Source: Succinatimonas hippei (lineage in GTDB: Bacteria; Pseudomonadota; Gammaproteobacteria; Enterobacterales; Succinivibrionaceae). From it: 34,924 bases of DNA. The position numbers were made by a program, and so were the translations under genes. Location of the stretch: assembly GCA_004557545.1 (NCBI GenBank), contig SFGV01000014.1, forward strand, positions 1-34,924, given 5' to 3'. Below, one piece after another: positions 16,103-22,732 of the stretch. The notes under the pieces were generated by a model. It made no database searches. It saw only the letters and a program-made list of their open reading frames with translations, and was not told the origin of the DNA. Each line of letters opens with the position of its first letter. Position 1 is the first letter of the stretch.

Positions 16103-17059
16103 TTGTATACCAGAATCCTTGGAACCGGCGGTTATCTTCCGCAAACAGTCCGTACCAACGCCGATCTTGAGAAAATGGTCGATACCTCTGACGAGTGGAT
16201 TGTAGAGCGTACCGGAATACGTGAACGCAGGATCGCGGGCCCTGATGATACAGCGGCGACTATGGGAGCCAAAGCGGCCGCCATAGCGATAAAGACCGCT
16301 GGACTTGAGCCGTCCCAGATAGGGGCGGTTATATGTGCCACCACCTCATCTAAGAACGCTTTTCCTTCTTCAGCGTGCGAGATAGCAGGGATCCTTGGAA
16401 TAAGTGATGTCCCGGCATTTGACGTAGCCGCCGCCTGCGCGGGATTTAGCTATGCTTACGCGATGGCGCATTCGATGATTCTCTCATCAATGTGCGATAA
16501 CGTGCTGGTGGTCGGAGCCGATCTCATGGCTGAGGCCTGTGACCCTTCTGACCGTACCACCATAATCCTGTTTGGTGATGGCGCAGGAGCGGTGGTGCTG
16601 GGAAAATCCGATGAGCAGGGCACGCTTGCCGTAAAGCTCTCATCCGATCCTTCCTTCGCGCCGCTATTAAAGCTTCCATTCCCATCAAGGGACGGATCTG
16701 ACGCCGGACATTCATATCTTTACATGAAGGGTAATGACGTGTTCCGCCACGCCGTGGTAGTTCTCTCACGCCTTGTTACCCAGACACTTGAAATGGGTGG
16801 AATTTCGCCATCTGATCTGGATTTTCTGGTACCTCATCAGGCAAACCTCAGGATCATTGCCGCAACAGCGCGCAGACTGGGACTTGATATGTCTCAGGTC
16901 ATAGTCACGCTGGATCGTCAGGGAAATACCTCATCAGCCTCGGTGCCGCTGGCGCTTGATGAGGGGATCAGATCAGGCAGGATCAAACGCGGTGACATGC
17001 TGTTGCTAGAGTCCTTCGGCGGCGGTTTTGCGTGGGGATCGGCTCTGGTGAGGTATTAA
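16103..17059 (+). CDS. fabH: 3-oxoacyl-ACP synthase III (FabH)
   Basis: FabH starts fatty-acid chains by condensing acetyl-CoA with malonyl-ACP. The 318-aa product has the catalytic triad of the family: Cys112 in AAACAGFSYA, His245 in VPHQAN and Asn275 in QGNTSSASVP, plus the glycine-rich SFGGGFAWG near the C terminus. Positions match E. coli FabH (Cys112/His244/Asn274; 317 aa). Translation starts at TTG 16103, with GGTGGA close upstream; the first residues (YTRILGTGGYLP) fit the family, so a later start is unlikely. Confidence 0.96.
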   Translation: MYTRILGTGGYLPQTVRTNADLEKMVDTSDEWIVERTGIRERRIAGPDDTAATMGAKAAAIAIKTAGLEPSQIGAVICATTSSKNAFPSSACEIAGILGISDVPAFDVAAACAGFSYAYAMAHSMILSSMCDNVLVVGADLMAEACDPSDRTTIILFGDGAGAVVLGKSDEQGTLAVKLSSDPSFAPLLKLPFPSRDGSDAGHSYLYMKGNDVFRHAVVVLSRLVTQTLEMGGISPSDLDFLVPHQANLRIIAATARRLGLDMSQVIVTLDRQGNTSSASVPLALDEGIRSGRIKRGDMLLLESFGGGFAWGSALVRY

Positions 17060-17110
17060 ATTACCTGCGCTCAGGTTTCCAGAATATTGAATTAAAACTT
17101 TTCACTTTAT

Positions 17111-17147
17111 AAGGAGGCGGTCCAGCGGACCGCGTTGGCTTGTCATG
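17111..17147 (+). promoter_or_regulatory. fabD ribosome-binding site separated from the start by a hairpin
   Basis: A strong Shine-Dalgarno AAGGAG (17111-17116) stands 28 nt before the ATG at 17145, too far for normal initiation. Between them is a perfect 7-bp stem GCGGTCC/GGACCGC (17117-17123 and 17127-17133) with a 3-nt loop. If folded, it leaves 11 nt from its foot to the ATG, near the workable range. No in-frame alternative start is closer. Confidence 0.6.
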
Positions 17148-18083
17148 AAAAAATTCGCAGCTGTTTTTCCGGGACAGGGTTCCCAGTCTGTAGGCATGTT
17201 CGCCGATCTGATGGACGAGAAGGTTGTGGCGGATGTCTACGCTGAGGCCTCTGACGCGCTCGGCTATGATCTTAAGGCGCTGACCTTAAACGGACCTGAG
17301 AGCGAGCTCAATAAGACCGAGATCACCCAGCCGGCGATCCTTACAGCCTCGGTGGCCGCCTATCGTCTTCTCACCGAGCGCTCAGGAGCTATCCCGGCTT
17401 TTGCCGCCGGCCATTCTTTAGGCGAGTACAGCGCCCTGGTCTGCGCCGGATCAATTGCCTTCAGCGACGCGGTAAAGCTCGTGCGAGTTCGTGGCAAAGC
17501 CATGCAGGAAGCTGTTCCCGCTGGTCAGGGCTCGATGGCCGCGGTGCTTGGTGTATCTGATGAGGATATTGAAAAAGGCTGTGAGCAGGTAAGAGCCAAA
17601 GGACTCAAAGTCTGGGCTGCCAATTTCAATACTCCGGGTCAGGTTGTGATCTCAGGGGCAAAAGACGGTGTAGACGCTGCCTCTGAGTATTTCAGCGCCA
17701 ATGGCGCCAAGCGCGTGGTCGCGCTTGCGGTATCAGCTCCGTCTCACTGCCCGCTGATGCAGAGCGCCGCTGACAAATTAAAGGAAGCGCTCGACAGCAT
17801 TGAAGTCAAAAATGCCGCGTACCCTGTATACGCGAATTTCACCGCCGCCAAAGAAACAGACGCCGCGGCTATCAAAAAAGCTCTTTTAGCCCAGCTTACC
17901 GGTCCTGTGCGCTGGGCTCAGAGCGTTCAGGCGATGGCCTCTGAAGGTGTCGGTATTCTCTGCGAGCTTGGCCCCAGCCGCGTGCTCTCGGGCATGCTCC
18001 GCCGCATCGACAAGAGTCTTACAGCCTGCAATGTATGCGATAAGGCTTCACTTGAGAAGGCTGTTGCTGCGCTTAGTGAATAA
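17145..18083 (+). CDS. fabD: Malonyl-CoA:ACP transacylase (FabD)
   Basis: FabD moves malonyl groups from CoA to acyl-carrier protein, supplying the two-carbon donor for chain extension. The 312-aa product begins MKKFAAVFPGQGSQSVGM and carries the nucleophile elbow GHSLGEYSAL (Ser91), the NFNTPGQVVISG segment, and the partner histidine in SAPSHCPLM. Length equals the family norm (E. coli 309). The gene is followed by fabG after 17 bp, so they form one message. Its own ribosome-binding site is unusual, with the Shine-Dalgarno held apart from the ATG by a hairpin. Confidence 0.97.
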   Translation: MKKFAAVFPGQGSQSVGMFADLMDEKVVADVYAEASDALGYDLKALTLNGPESELNKTEITQPAILTASVAAYRLLTERSGAIPAFAAGHSLGEYSALVCAGSIAFSDAVKLVRVRGKAMQEAVPAGQGSMAAVLGVSDEDIEKGCEQVRAKGLKVWAANFNTPGQVVISGAKDGVDAASEYFSANGAKRVVALAVSAPSHCPLMQSAADKLKEALDSIEVKNAAYPVYANFTAAKETDAAAIKKALLAQLTGPVRWAQSVQAMASEGVGILCELGPSRVLSGMLRRIDKSLTACNVCDKASLEKAVAALSE

Positions 18084-18100
18084 CTAAAGGAGAGGATTTA

Positions 18101-18847
18101 ATGTTTAATCTTGATTTTACAGGTAAAACCGTTCTTGTCACCGGCGCATCTCGCGGCATCGGAGCGGCGATCGCCAAAGCCTTTACAGAACTAGGCGCGA
18201 AAGTATGCGGCACCGCAACCTCTGAGTCCGGAGCGCAGAAGATAACCGAGACTCTCGGCACGAATGGCAAGGGACTTGTAATGAACGGTCTTGATAGCGC
18301 GAGCATTGAAAAAATGTACGCTCAGTGTGAGGAGTTTTTCGGGGGCGCTCCCGATATTCTGGTAAACAACGCCGGAATAACCCGTGACGGTTTGTTCATG
18401 AGAATGAAAGAGAGCGACTGGAATGACATTATCACCTGTGACCTTAACGCTCACGTGCATTTAACCCAGCTTGCGATCGCCAAAATGATGCGCCGCCGCA
18501 GCGGACGCGTCATCAGCATCGCCTCAATCGTAGGTGAGACCGGCAACGCCGGTCAGACCAATTACTCAGCCGCCAAGGCTGGTCTGATTGGTTTTTCAAA
18601 GTCACTGGCAAAGGAAGTCGCCGCGCGCGGCATCACCGTAAACTGCGTGGCTCCGGGCTTTGTAGCCACCGATATGACCGCCGCGCTCAAGCCAGAGCAG
18701 CTTAAGGCCTGGACTGATACCATACCGCTTAAGAGAGCCGCTACCGCAGAGGATATAGCAGGCGCTGTGGTATTTTTATCATCAGATCTGGCATCGTATA
18801 TCACCGGCAGCGTGATAGATGTCAACGGCGGATTGTATTGCGGCTGA
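18101..18847 (+). CDS. fabG: 3-oxoacyl-ACP reductase (FabG)
   Basis: FabG reduces beta-ketoacyl-ACP with NADPH, the first reduction of each elongation cycle. The 248-aa short-chain dehydrogenase has the cofactor motif TGASRGIG (14-21), NNAG (89-92) and the active-site YSAAK (Tyr155, Lys159) with the preceding Ser in ISIASIVGE. It ends with DVNGGLYCG, like other FabG proteins. AAGGAG lies upstream of the ATG. It is co-transcribed with fabD and followed by acpP. Confidence 0.97.
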   Translation: MFNLDFTGKTVLVTGASRGIGAAIAKAFTELGAKVCGTATSESGAQKITETLGTNGKGLVMNGLDSASIEKMYAQCEEFFGGAPDILVNNAGITRDGLFMRMKESDWNDIITCDLNAHVHLTQLAIAKMMRRRSGRVISIASIVGETGNAGQTNYSAAKAGLIGFSKSLAKEVAARGITVNCVAPGFVATDMTAALKPEQLKAWTDTIPLKRAATAEDIAGAVVFLSSDLASYITGSVIDVNGGLYCG

Positions 18848-18913
18848 TCCCTAATATGGGTGCAAAGGTGCTTTTTTGGGATCTAGACCCTACCAAATAC
18901 AGAGTAAAACATA

Positions 18914-18953
18914 TATAATTCTTTCAAGTTTTCGGGTCCTGGGCATAGTGCCC
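18914..18953 (+). promoter_or_regulatory. Putative acpP promoter with leader hairpin
   Basis: TATAAT (18914-18919) lies in an AT-rich stretch between fabG and acpP, with no good -35. Downstream, GGGCA/TGCCC (18941-18953, loop TAG) makes a short stem in the leader. A separate acpP start is reasonable because ACP is needed in far greater amounts than the enzymes. Confidence 0.5.
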
Positions 18954-19021
18954 GGGGGAATTCGGAAAGTAAACTGAGGACAGATATCTGCGTCAAAGGC
19001 AGGAACTGATCAAGGAAACAA

Positions 19022-19270
19022 ATGAGCAACAGTATTGAAGAACGTGTTAAAAAGATTATTGCAGACCAGCTTGCGGTGAAACCTGAAGACGTGGTGCCAG
19101 CTGCATCCTTCGTTGATGACCTCGGCGCGGACTCTCTGGATACCGTAGAGCTTGTTATGGCGCTCGAGGAAGAGTTCAAGACCGAAATCCCCGATGAGGA
19201 AGCCGAAAAGATCAATACCGTTCAGGCTGCGATCGACTACATCGAGAAGCATCAGAACGACAACAAATAA
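19022..19270 (+). CDS. acpP: Acyl carrier protein
   Basis: ACP carries the growing acyl chain on a phosphopantetheine arm. The 82-aa acidic product has the attachment motif DDLGADSLDTVELVMALEEE, with Ser38 as the modified residue, and is highly similar to E. coli AcpP (78 aa). The C-terminal tail HQNDNK is slightly longer. It lies between fabG and fabF, as in E. coli, and a strong terminator follows. Confidence 0.98.
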   Translation: MSNSIEERVKKIIADQLAVKPEDVVPAASFVDDLGADSLDTVELVMALEEEFKTEIPDEEAEKINTVQAAIDYIEKHQNDNK

Positions 19271-19278
19271 TGTTCTGC

Positions 19279-19305
19279 AAAAGGCGGGATTAAAACCCGC
19301 CTTTT
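19279..19305 (+). terminator. Terminator after acpP
   Basis: AAAAGGCGGG (19279-19288) pairs with CCCGCCTTTT (19296-19305) around ATTAAAA, 9 bp after the acpP stop. It probably acts partially, limiting fabF relative to acpP. A second stem GGAGAAG/CTTCTCC follows at 19329-19351 in the fabF leader. Confidence 0.85.
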
Positions 19306-19390
19306 GAATTCACGTGTATTGCAATGATGGAGAAGCGGTTTAAACTTCTCCGTCTTTGTATAAGGCAATAGTTTTTTGGAGACACCAACG

Positions 19391-20638
19391 GTGCAAAAAC
19401 GCAGGGTAGTAGTTACCGGACTGGGCATGCTCAGCCCGGTCGGCAACACGGCTGAGGAATCCTGGAAAAATCTTCTGGCGGGCAAGAGCGGCATAAGCCC
19501 GATCACCAATTTTGACGTGACTGATTTTCCCGTCAAGATCGCAGGAACTGTAAAAGATTTTGACGCGCAGAAGTGGGGAATTTCCACCAAAGATCAGCGC
19601 AAGATGGATCTTTTCATTCAGTACGGGATCGCGGCGGGCATTATGGCCCTTGATGATTCCGGTCTGGAAATTACCGATGAAAACCGCTGCTCAATTGGCA
19701 CCATGATTGGTTCCGGAATTGGCGGACTTACCCTCATCGAGAAAAACATCAACGGTCTTGCCGCCCGTGGCCCGCACGGGATCAGCCCGTTCTTCGTGCC
19801 CTCAACCATCATCAACATGGTTTCAGGCCAGCTTTCGATTTTAAAAGGTCTGCGCGGTCCTAATCTTTCGACTGTTACCGCCTGCGCTACCGGTACTCAC
19901 GCCATCGGTCTTTCAGCTCGTCTCATAGCTTATGGTGACGCTGACGTGATGGTTTGCGGCGGGTCTGAAAAGGCTTCCACCCCGATGGGAATAGGCGGCT
20001 TTAGCGCGATGCACGCTCTTTCACACCGCAATGATGATCCTGAAAAGGCATCACGTCCCTGGGATGTTGACCGTGACGGATTTGTGTTAGGTGATGGCGC
20101 CGGCGTACTGGTGCTTGAGGAATACGAGCACGCCAAGGCTCGCGGCGCCAAGATCTACGCCGAGCTGGTTGGCTTTGGCATGAGTGGTGACGCTTTCCAT
20201 ATGACCGCTACCCCTGAAAACGGCGAAGGCGCGGCCAGATCCATAGTCCATGCCCTCAAAGACGCAGGGGTTAAGCCTGAGCAGGTTAACTATATCAACG
20301 CCCATGGCACCTCAACTCATGTTGGCGATCTCTCAGAGCTTCGCGCGGTGAAATCCATTTTTGGAGACGCCCCGAAGAATACCTGCATGAGCTCAACCAA
20401 ATCCATGACAGGCCATCTGCTTGGCGCCGCCGGCGCGATTGAGGCTGTGATCACCGTATTGTCAATTCGTGATCAGATCTGCCCTCCTACCATTAATCTT
20501 GAGCATCCTGAGGAAGAGGTTGGTGATTTCAACCTGGTTCCGAATGAGGCTCAGAAGCACGACATTGAGTACGCGCTGTCCAATAACTTTGGATTTGGCG
20601 GCACCAACGGCTCGCTCCTGTTCAAGTGCGCTGACTAA
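19391..20638 (+). CDS. fabF: 3-oxoacyl-ACP synthase II (FabF)
   Basis: FabF condenses acyl-ACP with malonyl-ACP in chain elongation and is important for temperature control of unsaturated fatty acids. The 415-aa product has the catalytic Cys165 in TACATGTH, the two histidines in NAHGTSTHVGD and KSMTGHLLGAAGA, and the closing SNNFGFGGTNGSL. The frame is open from a TTG at 19376, but GTG at 19391 has GGAG 9 nt upstream and gives QKRRVVVTGLGMLSPVG at the N terminus, as in E. coli (413 aa). I prefer it. Confidence 0.96.
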   Translation: MQKRRVVVTGLGMLSPVGNTAEESWKNLLAGKSGISPITNFDVTDFPVKIAGTVKDFDAQKWGISTKDQRKMDLFIQYGIAAGIMALDDSGLEITDENRCSIGTMIGSGIGGLTLIEKNINGLAARGPHGISPFFVPSTIINMVSGQLSILKGLRGPNLSTVTACATGTHAIGLSARLIAYGDADVMVCGGSEKASTPMGIGGFSAMHALSHRNDDPEKASRPWDVDRDGFVLGDGAGVLVLEEYEHAKARGAKIYAELVGFGMSGDAFHMTATPENGEGAARSIVHALKDAGVKPEQVNYINAHGTSTHVGDLSELRAVKSIFGDAPKNTCMSSTKSMTGHLLGAAGAIEAVITVLSIRDQICPPTINLEHPEEEVGDFNLVPNEAQKHDIEYALSNNFGFGGTNGSLLFKCAD

Positions 20639-20651
20639 TCGCTAATCTTAT

Positions 20652-20679
20652 AAAAAGCCCGGCCGCCGCCGGGCTTTTT
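20652..20679. terminator. Bidirectional terminator between fabF and the S26 peptidase gene
   Basis: AAAAAGCCCGGC (20652-20663) pairs with GCCGGGCTTTTT (20668-20679) across a 4-nt loop. A-run and T-run on the two sides let it serve both convergent genes. Confidence 0.93.
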
Positions 20680-20743
20680 AGTCTCTGTCTGTCTGATTTA
20701 ACCCATTTTTTGCCATTCTGATGGTTATCCTTAAGCCGGTGGT

Positions 20744-21343
20744 TCAGAATAAATAAACCGCCTCTATTTTTCCTTTTATCTCTTTTTTGCTTACAGGTCC
20801 GAAGTAACGGCTGTCATAGCTCTCTTTTGTTTCTCCCGCGAGCAGATATTCATCCTCAGACAATTGACGATCTAGCATAAAAGGTTCGAGCGTTCTTTTT
20901 TCAATGTCCAGCTCAAGCGGTTTGGTCGAGTTAAGCTTGGTACCATTTATCACTATCCCTTCCTGGTTTATTCTTGCCTGATCCCCCGGAAGACCCACAG
21001 CGTATTTGCCTACAGGGGCGGTGCTCATCGGGCAGTTTCCGTAGCCTATATAGTGTCTTTCGTAGGCAAGAGCGGCAGCGCTGGACGGAACACAGCTTAA
21101 GATACAATCACCCCGGAGGATCGCGCCTTCGGCCTGATGATAAATTCCCGGAGGAATTGACGAACTGAGGTTTACCCAGATCCCACAGGATCGTGCGAGA
21201 ACTGGGAAAAGGGTCAGAGTGCATCCTAAAAGCGCGCAGTTGAATACAGCCGCGCGGGAAATGGTTTTGGGATTTTTTATACTGAGAAAAAAGGCTTTTA
21301 GATAAGACAGATCCGGCTTTTTGATTTTGTTGTCCTGACGCAT
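20744..21343 (-). CDS. TraF-type S26 signal peptidase
   Basis: The roughly 199-aa product matches the S26C (TraF) peptidases: one N-terminal membrane segment (about 33-50), then NLSSSIPPGIYHQ with the catalytic Ser about residue 62, ILRGDCILSCVP, YIGYGNCPMSTAPVGKYAVGLPGD with the catalytic Lys about residue 113, and SYDSRYFGPV near the end. In RP4-like plasmids TraF matures the pilin by cyclisation. No tra, trb or other conjugation gene is nearby, so its substrate here is unknown. The frame is open to 21376, but the ATG at 21343 has GAGG 7 nt upstream. Confidence 0.85.
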   Translation of the reverse strand: MRQDNKIKKPDLSYLKAFFLSIKNPKTISRAAVFNCALLGCTLTLFPVLARSCGIWVNLSSSIPPGIYHQAEGAILRGDCILSCVPSSAAALAYERHYIGYGNCPMSTAPVGKYAVGLPGDQARINQEGIVINGTKLNSTKPLELDIEKRTLEPFMLDRQLSEDEYLLAGETKESYDSRYFGPVSKKEIKGKIEAVYLF

Positions 21344-21434
21344 GGCTACGACCTCATTTAAATGGAGGCCCATCATAGCCTTGCGCGATCAAGTCTGCCT
21401 TCGGATTTGCGCGTTTTGGTTAAATCAGGCTTAT

Positions 21435-22289
21435 TTAAGCCTCAGGAGTTAAGGACGCGATCGCGTCGGCGGTCTTCTGGCGGTTCTTTAAGGCCGGTTC
21501 GCCCATGACCTTAATTACTTCAATAAAGATCAGATCGATTATGAAGAATACCGAGAGCCTTGAGTCGGCGTAGCCAGATGTAAGATCAGACTCACGCACC
21601 GAATGCATTACGTCCAGATCGCAGAGCTTGCCAAGCTTTGAGTAGTAGTCAGAGGTGATTGCGCCGAGCTTGGCGCCGTTTTTCTTGGCAAGCTCGGCTG
21701 CCATGATGATCTCAAAGGTCTGACCTGAGGTTGAGATGAAAAGACACAGATCCTCACGGGTAGCGAGTGAGGCGTGCATCATCATGTCATGGCTGTCAGT
21801 AGCGCAAAGCGCGTTGATGCCAAGACGTGTGAATTTGCGGGCAGCATCGCGGGCGATAAAGCCAGACGCTCCGATACCAAAGAAAAATACCCGTCTTGCG
21901 CTTATGATGGCGCGCACCAGGGTGCGTACTGACTGGAAATCAAGCTCGCGGGAGCTCTGGGTCAGCATGGTCACGTTAAGCTGTAAAAGCTTTTGCGCGG
22001 TGATCTCGCACGAATCTTTAAGATCAATTGAGGGTGTCAGCAGGGTATTGGTACTGTCATGGGCGCCAAGATCCTGTGCCAGAGCTATCTTAAAGTCTTT
22101 GAGCGTCTCAAAGCCGAACTTACGGGCAAATCTTGTAACTGTGGCGTGCGAGACCTCGCACGCGTCGGAGATTTCGGAGATTGAGGATGAGCAGGCCTGA
22201 GTTCCGTACTTTAAAAAGTATTCGATGAGCCTCCGGTCTGATTTTGAAAGCTTTATCCCCGGATCGTTTAATTTTTTTAAGATGCTCAT
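21435..22289 (-). CDS. RpiR/MurR family transcriptional regulator
   Basis: The roughly 284-aa product has an N-terminal RpiR-type helix-turn-helix (about 10-75, with SISEISDACEVSHATVTRFARKFGF split over the HTH) and a C-terminal SIS sugar-phosphate-binding domain (RVFFFGIGASGFIARDA and LCLFISTSGQTFEI). Family members respond to phosphosugars and regulate sugar or amino-sugar use. The upstream extension of the frame (to 22388) is not family-like. ATG 22289 with AAGG 7 nt before it is chosen. No sugar gene is adjacent, so the regulon is unknown. Inverted operator-like repeats lie upstream. Confidence 0.9.
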   Translation of the reverse strand: MSILKKLNDPGIKLSKSDRRLIEYFLKYGTQACSSSISEISDACEVSHATVTRFARKFGFETLKDFKIALAQDLGAHDSTNTLLTPSIDLKDSCEITAQKLLQLNVTMLTQSSRELDFQSVRTLVRAIISARRVFFFGIGASGFIARDAARKFTRLGINALCATDSHDMMMHASLATREDLCLFISTSGQTFEIIMAAELAKKNGAKLGAITSDYYSKLGKLCDLDVMHSVRESDLTSGYADSRLSVFFIIDLIFIEVIKVMGEPALKNRQKTADAIASLTPEA

Positions 22290-22340
22290 TTTGTGCCTTA
22301 TGCAAGGATTCAGCGGACTACTCAAATTCCGTTGATTAAC

Positions 22341-22426
22341 TCGTAAAATGTAACAAATTTTCAAAAAAAATATGTAGCTATCAGTCACAGAATTAAAAAC
22401 TCTGCAATGAAGGTCACATTTTATGA
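22341..22426. promoter_or_regulatory. Inverted 14-bp operator-like repeats upstream of the RpiR gene
   Basis: TCGTAAAATGTAAC (22341-22354) and GTCACATTTTATGA (22413-22426) are inverted copies with 12 of 14 positions matching. They lie in the AT-rich upstream region of the regulator gene and could be a site for autoregulation. No factor is proven. Confidence 0.4.
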
Positions 22427-22437
22427 ATGAGTTTTAC

Positions 22438-22444
22438 GTATTAA
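22438..22444. repeat. Left copy of 7-bp target-site duplication (GTATTAA)
   Basis: GTATTAA directly abuts the left terminal repeat of the cassette. The same seven bases follow the right terminal repeat at 25695-25701. Confidence 0.8.
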
Positions 22445-22490
22445 CTCTACTTTTGCATTTCAGACAGAAAACTGAAATGCAAAAGTAGAG
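22445..22490. repeat. 46-bp perfect palindrome at the left end of the cassette
   Basis: A 19-bp arm (22445-22463), the 8-nt spacer ACAGAAAA and the exact inverse arm (22472-22490). Its right 35 bp (22456-22490) equal the last 35 bp of the cassette (25660-25694) in direct orientation. It reads as left and right insertion-sequence ends joined directly, with the body deleted. Confidence 0.85.
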
Positions 22491-22732
22491 ATCTTGAGTG
22501 TTGAAAGGACGGAATTTTCCATGCAAGAGGCGCATAGGCAATCATGCCGCATCAAGCCTCGCCTGCGCCAAGGCCGTCCAGGCATCCCTGCCTCAAGGGA
22601 TGAATGCAAATTTCGTGAAGCGGATAAATGTGTTCGTTCAGATTAGCGTATAAAATTCACTTGCATTCCCGCTGCGTGTCGAACGCGCAGCATTGGGCGT
22701 TTTTCAGGGAGCACAACTAAGGCAGGATAGCG
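22491..22732 (+). promoter_or_regulatory. Upstream region of the R-M gene
   Basis: This 242-bp stretch inside the cassette contains short stems such as AGGCA/TGCCT near 22572-22586 and a possible -10 TATAAAAT near 22650 with no clear -35. No open frame with family features was found. The Shine-Dalgarno AAGGCAGGA precedes the R-M start at 22733. Confidence 0.35.

Noticed and set aside
18862..18880. Possible terminator between fabG and acpP (GGTGC followed by six T)
   Set aside because: The stem would be only three to four base pairs, too weak to call.
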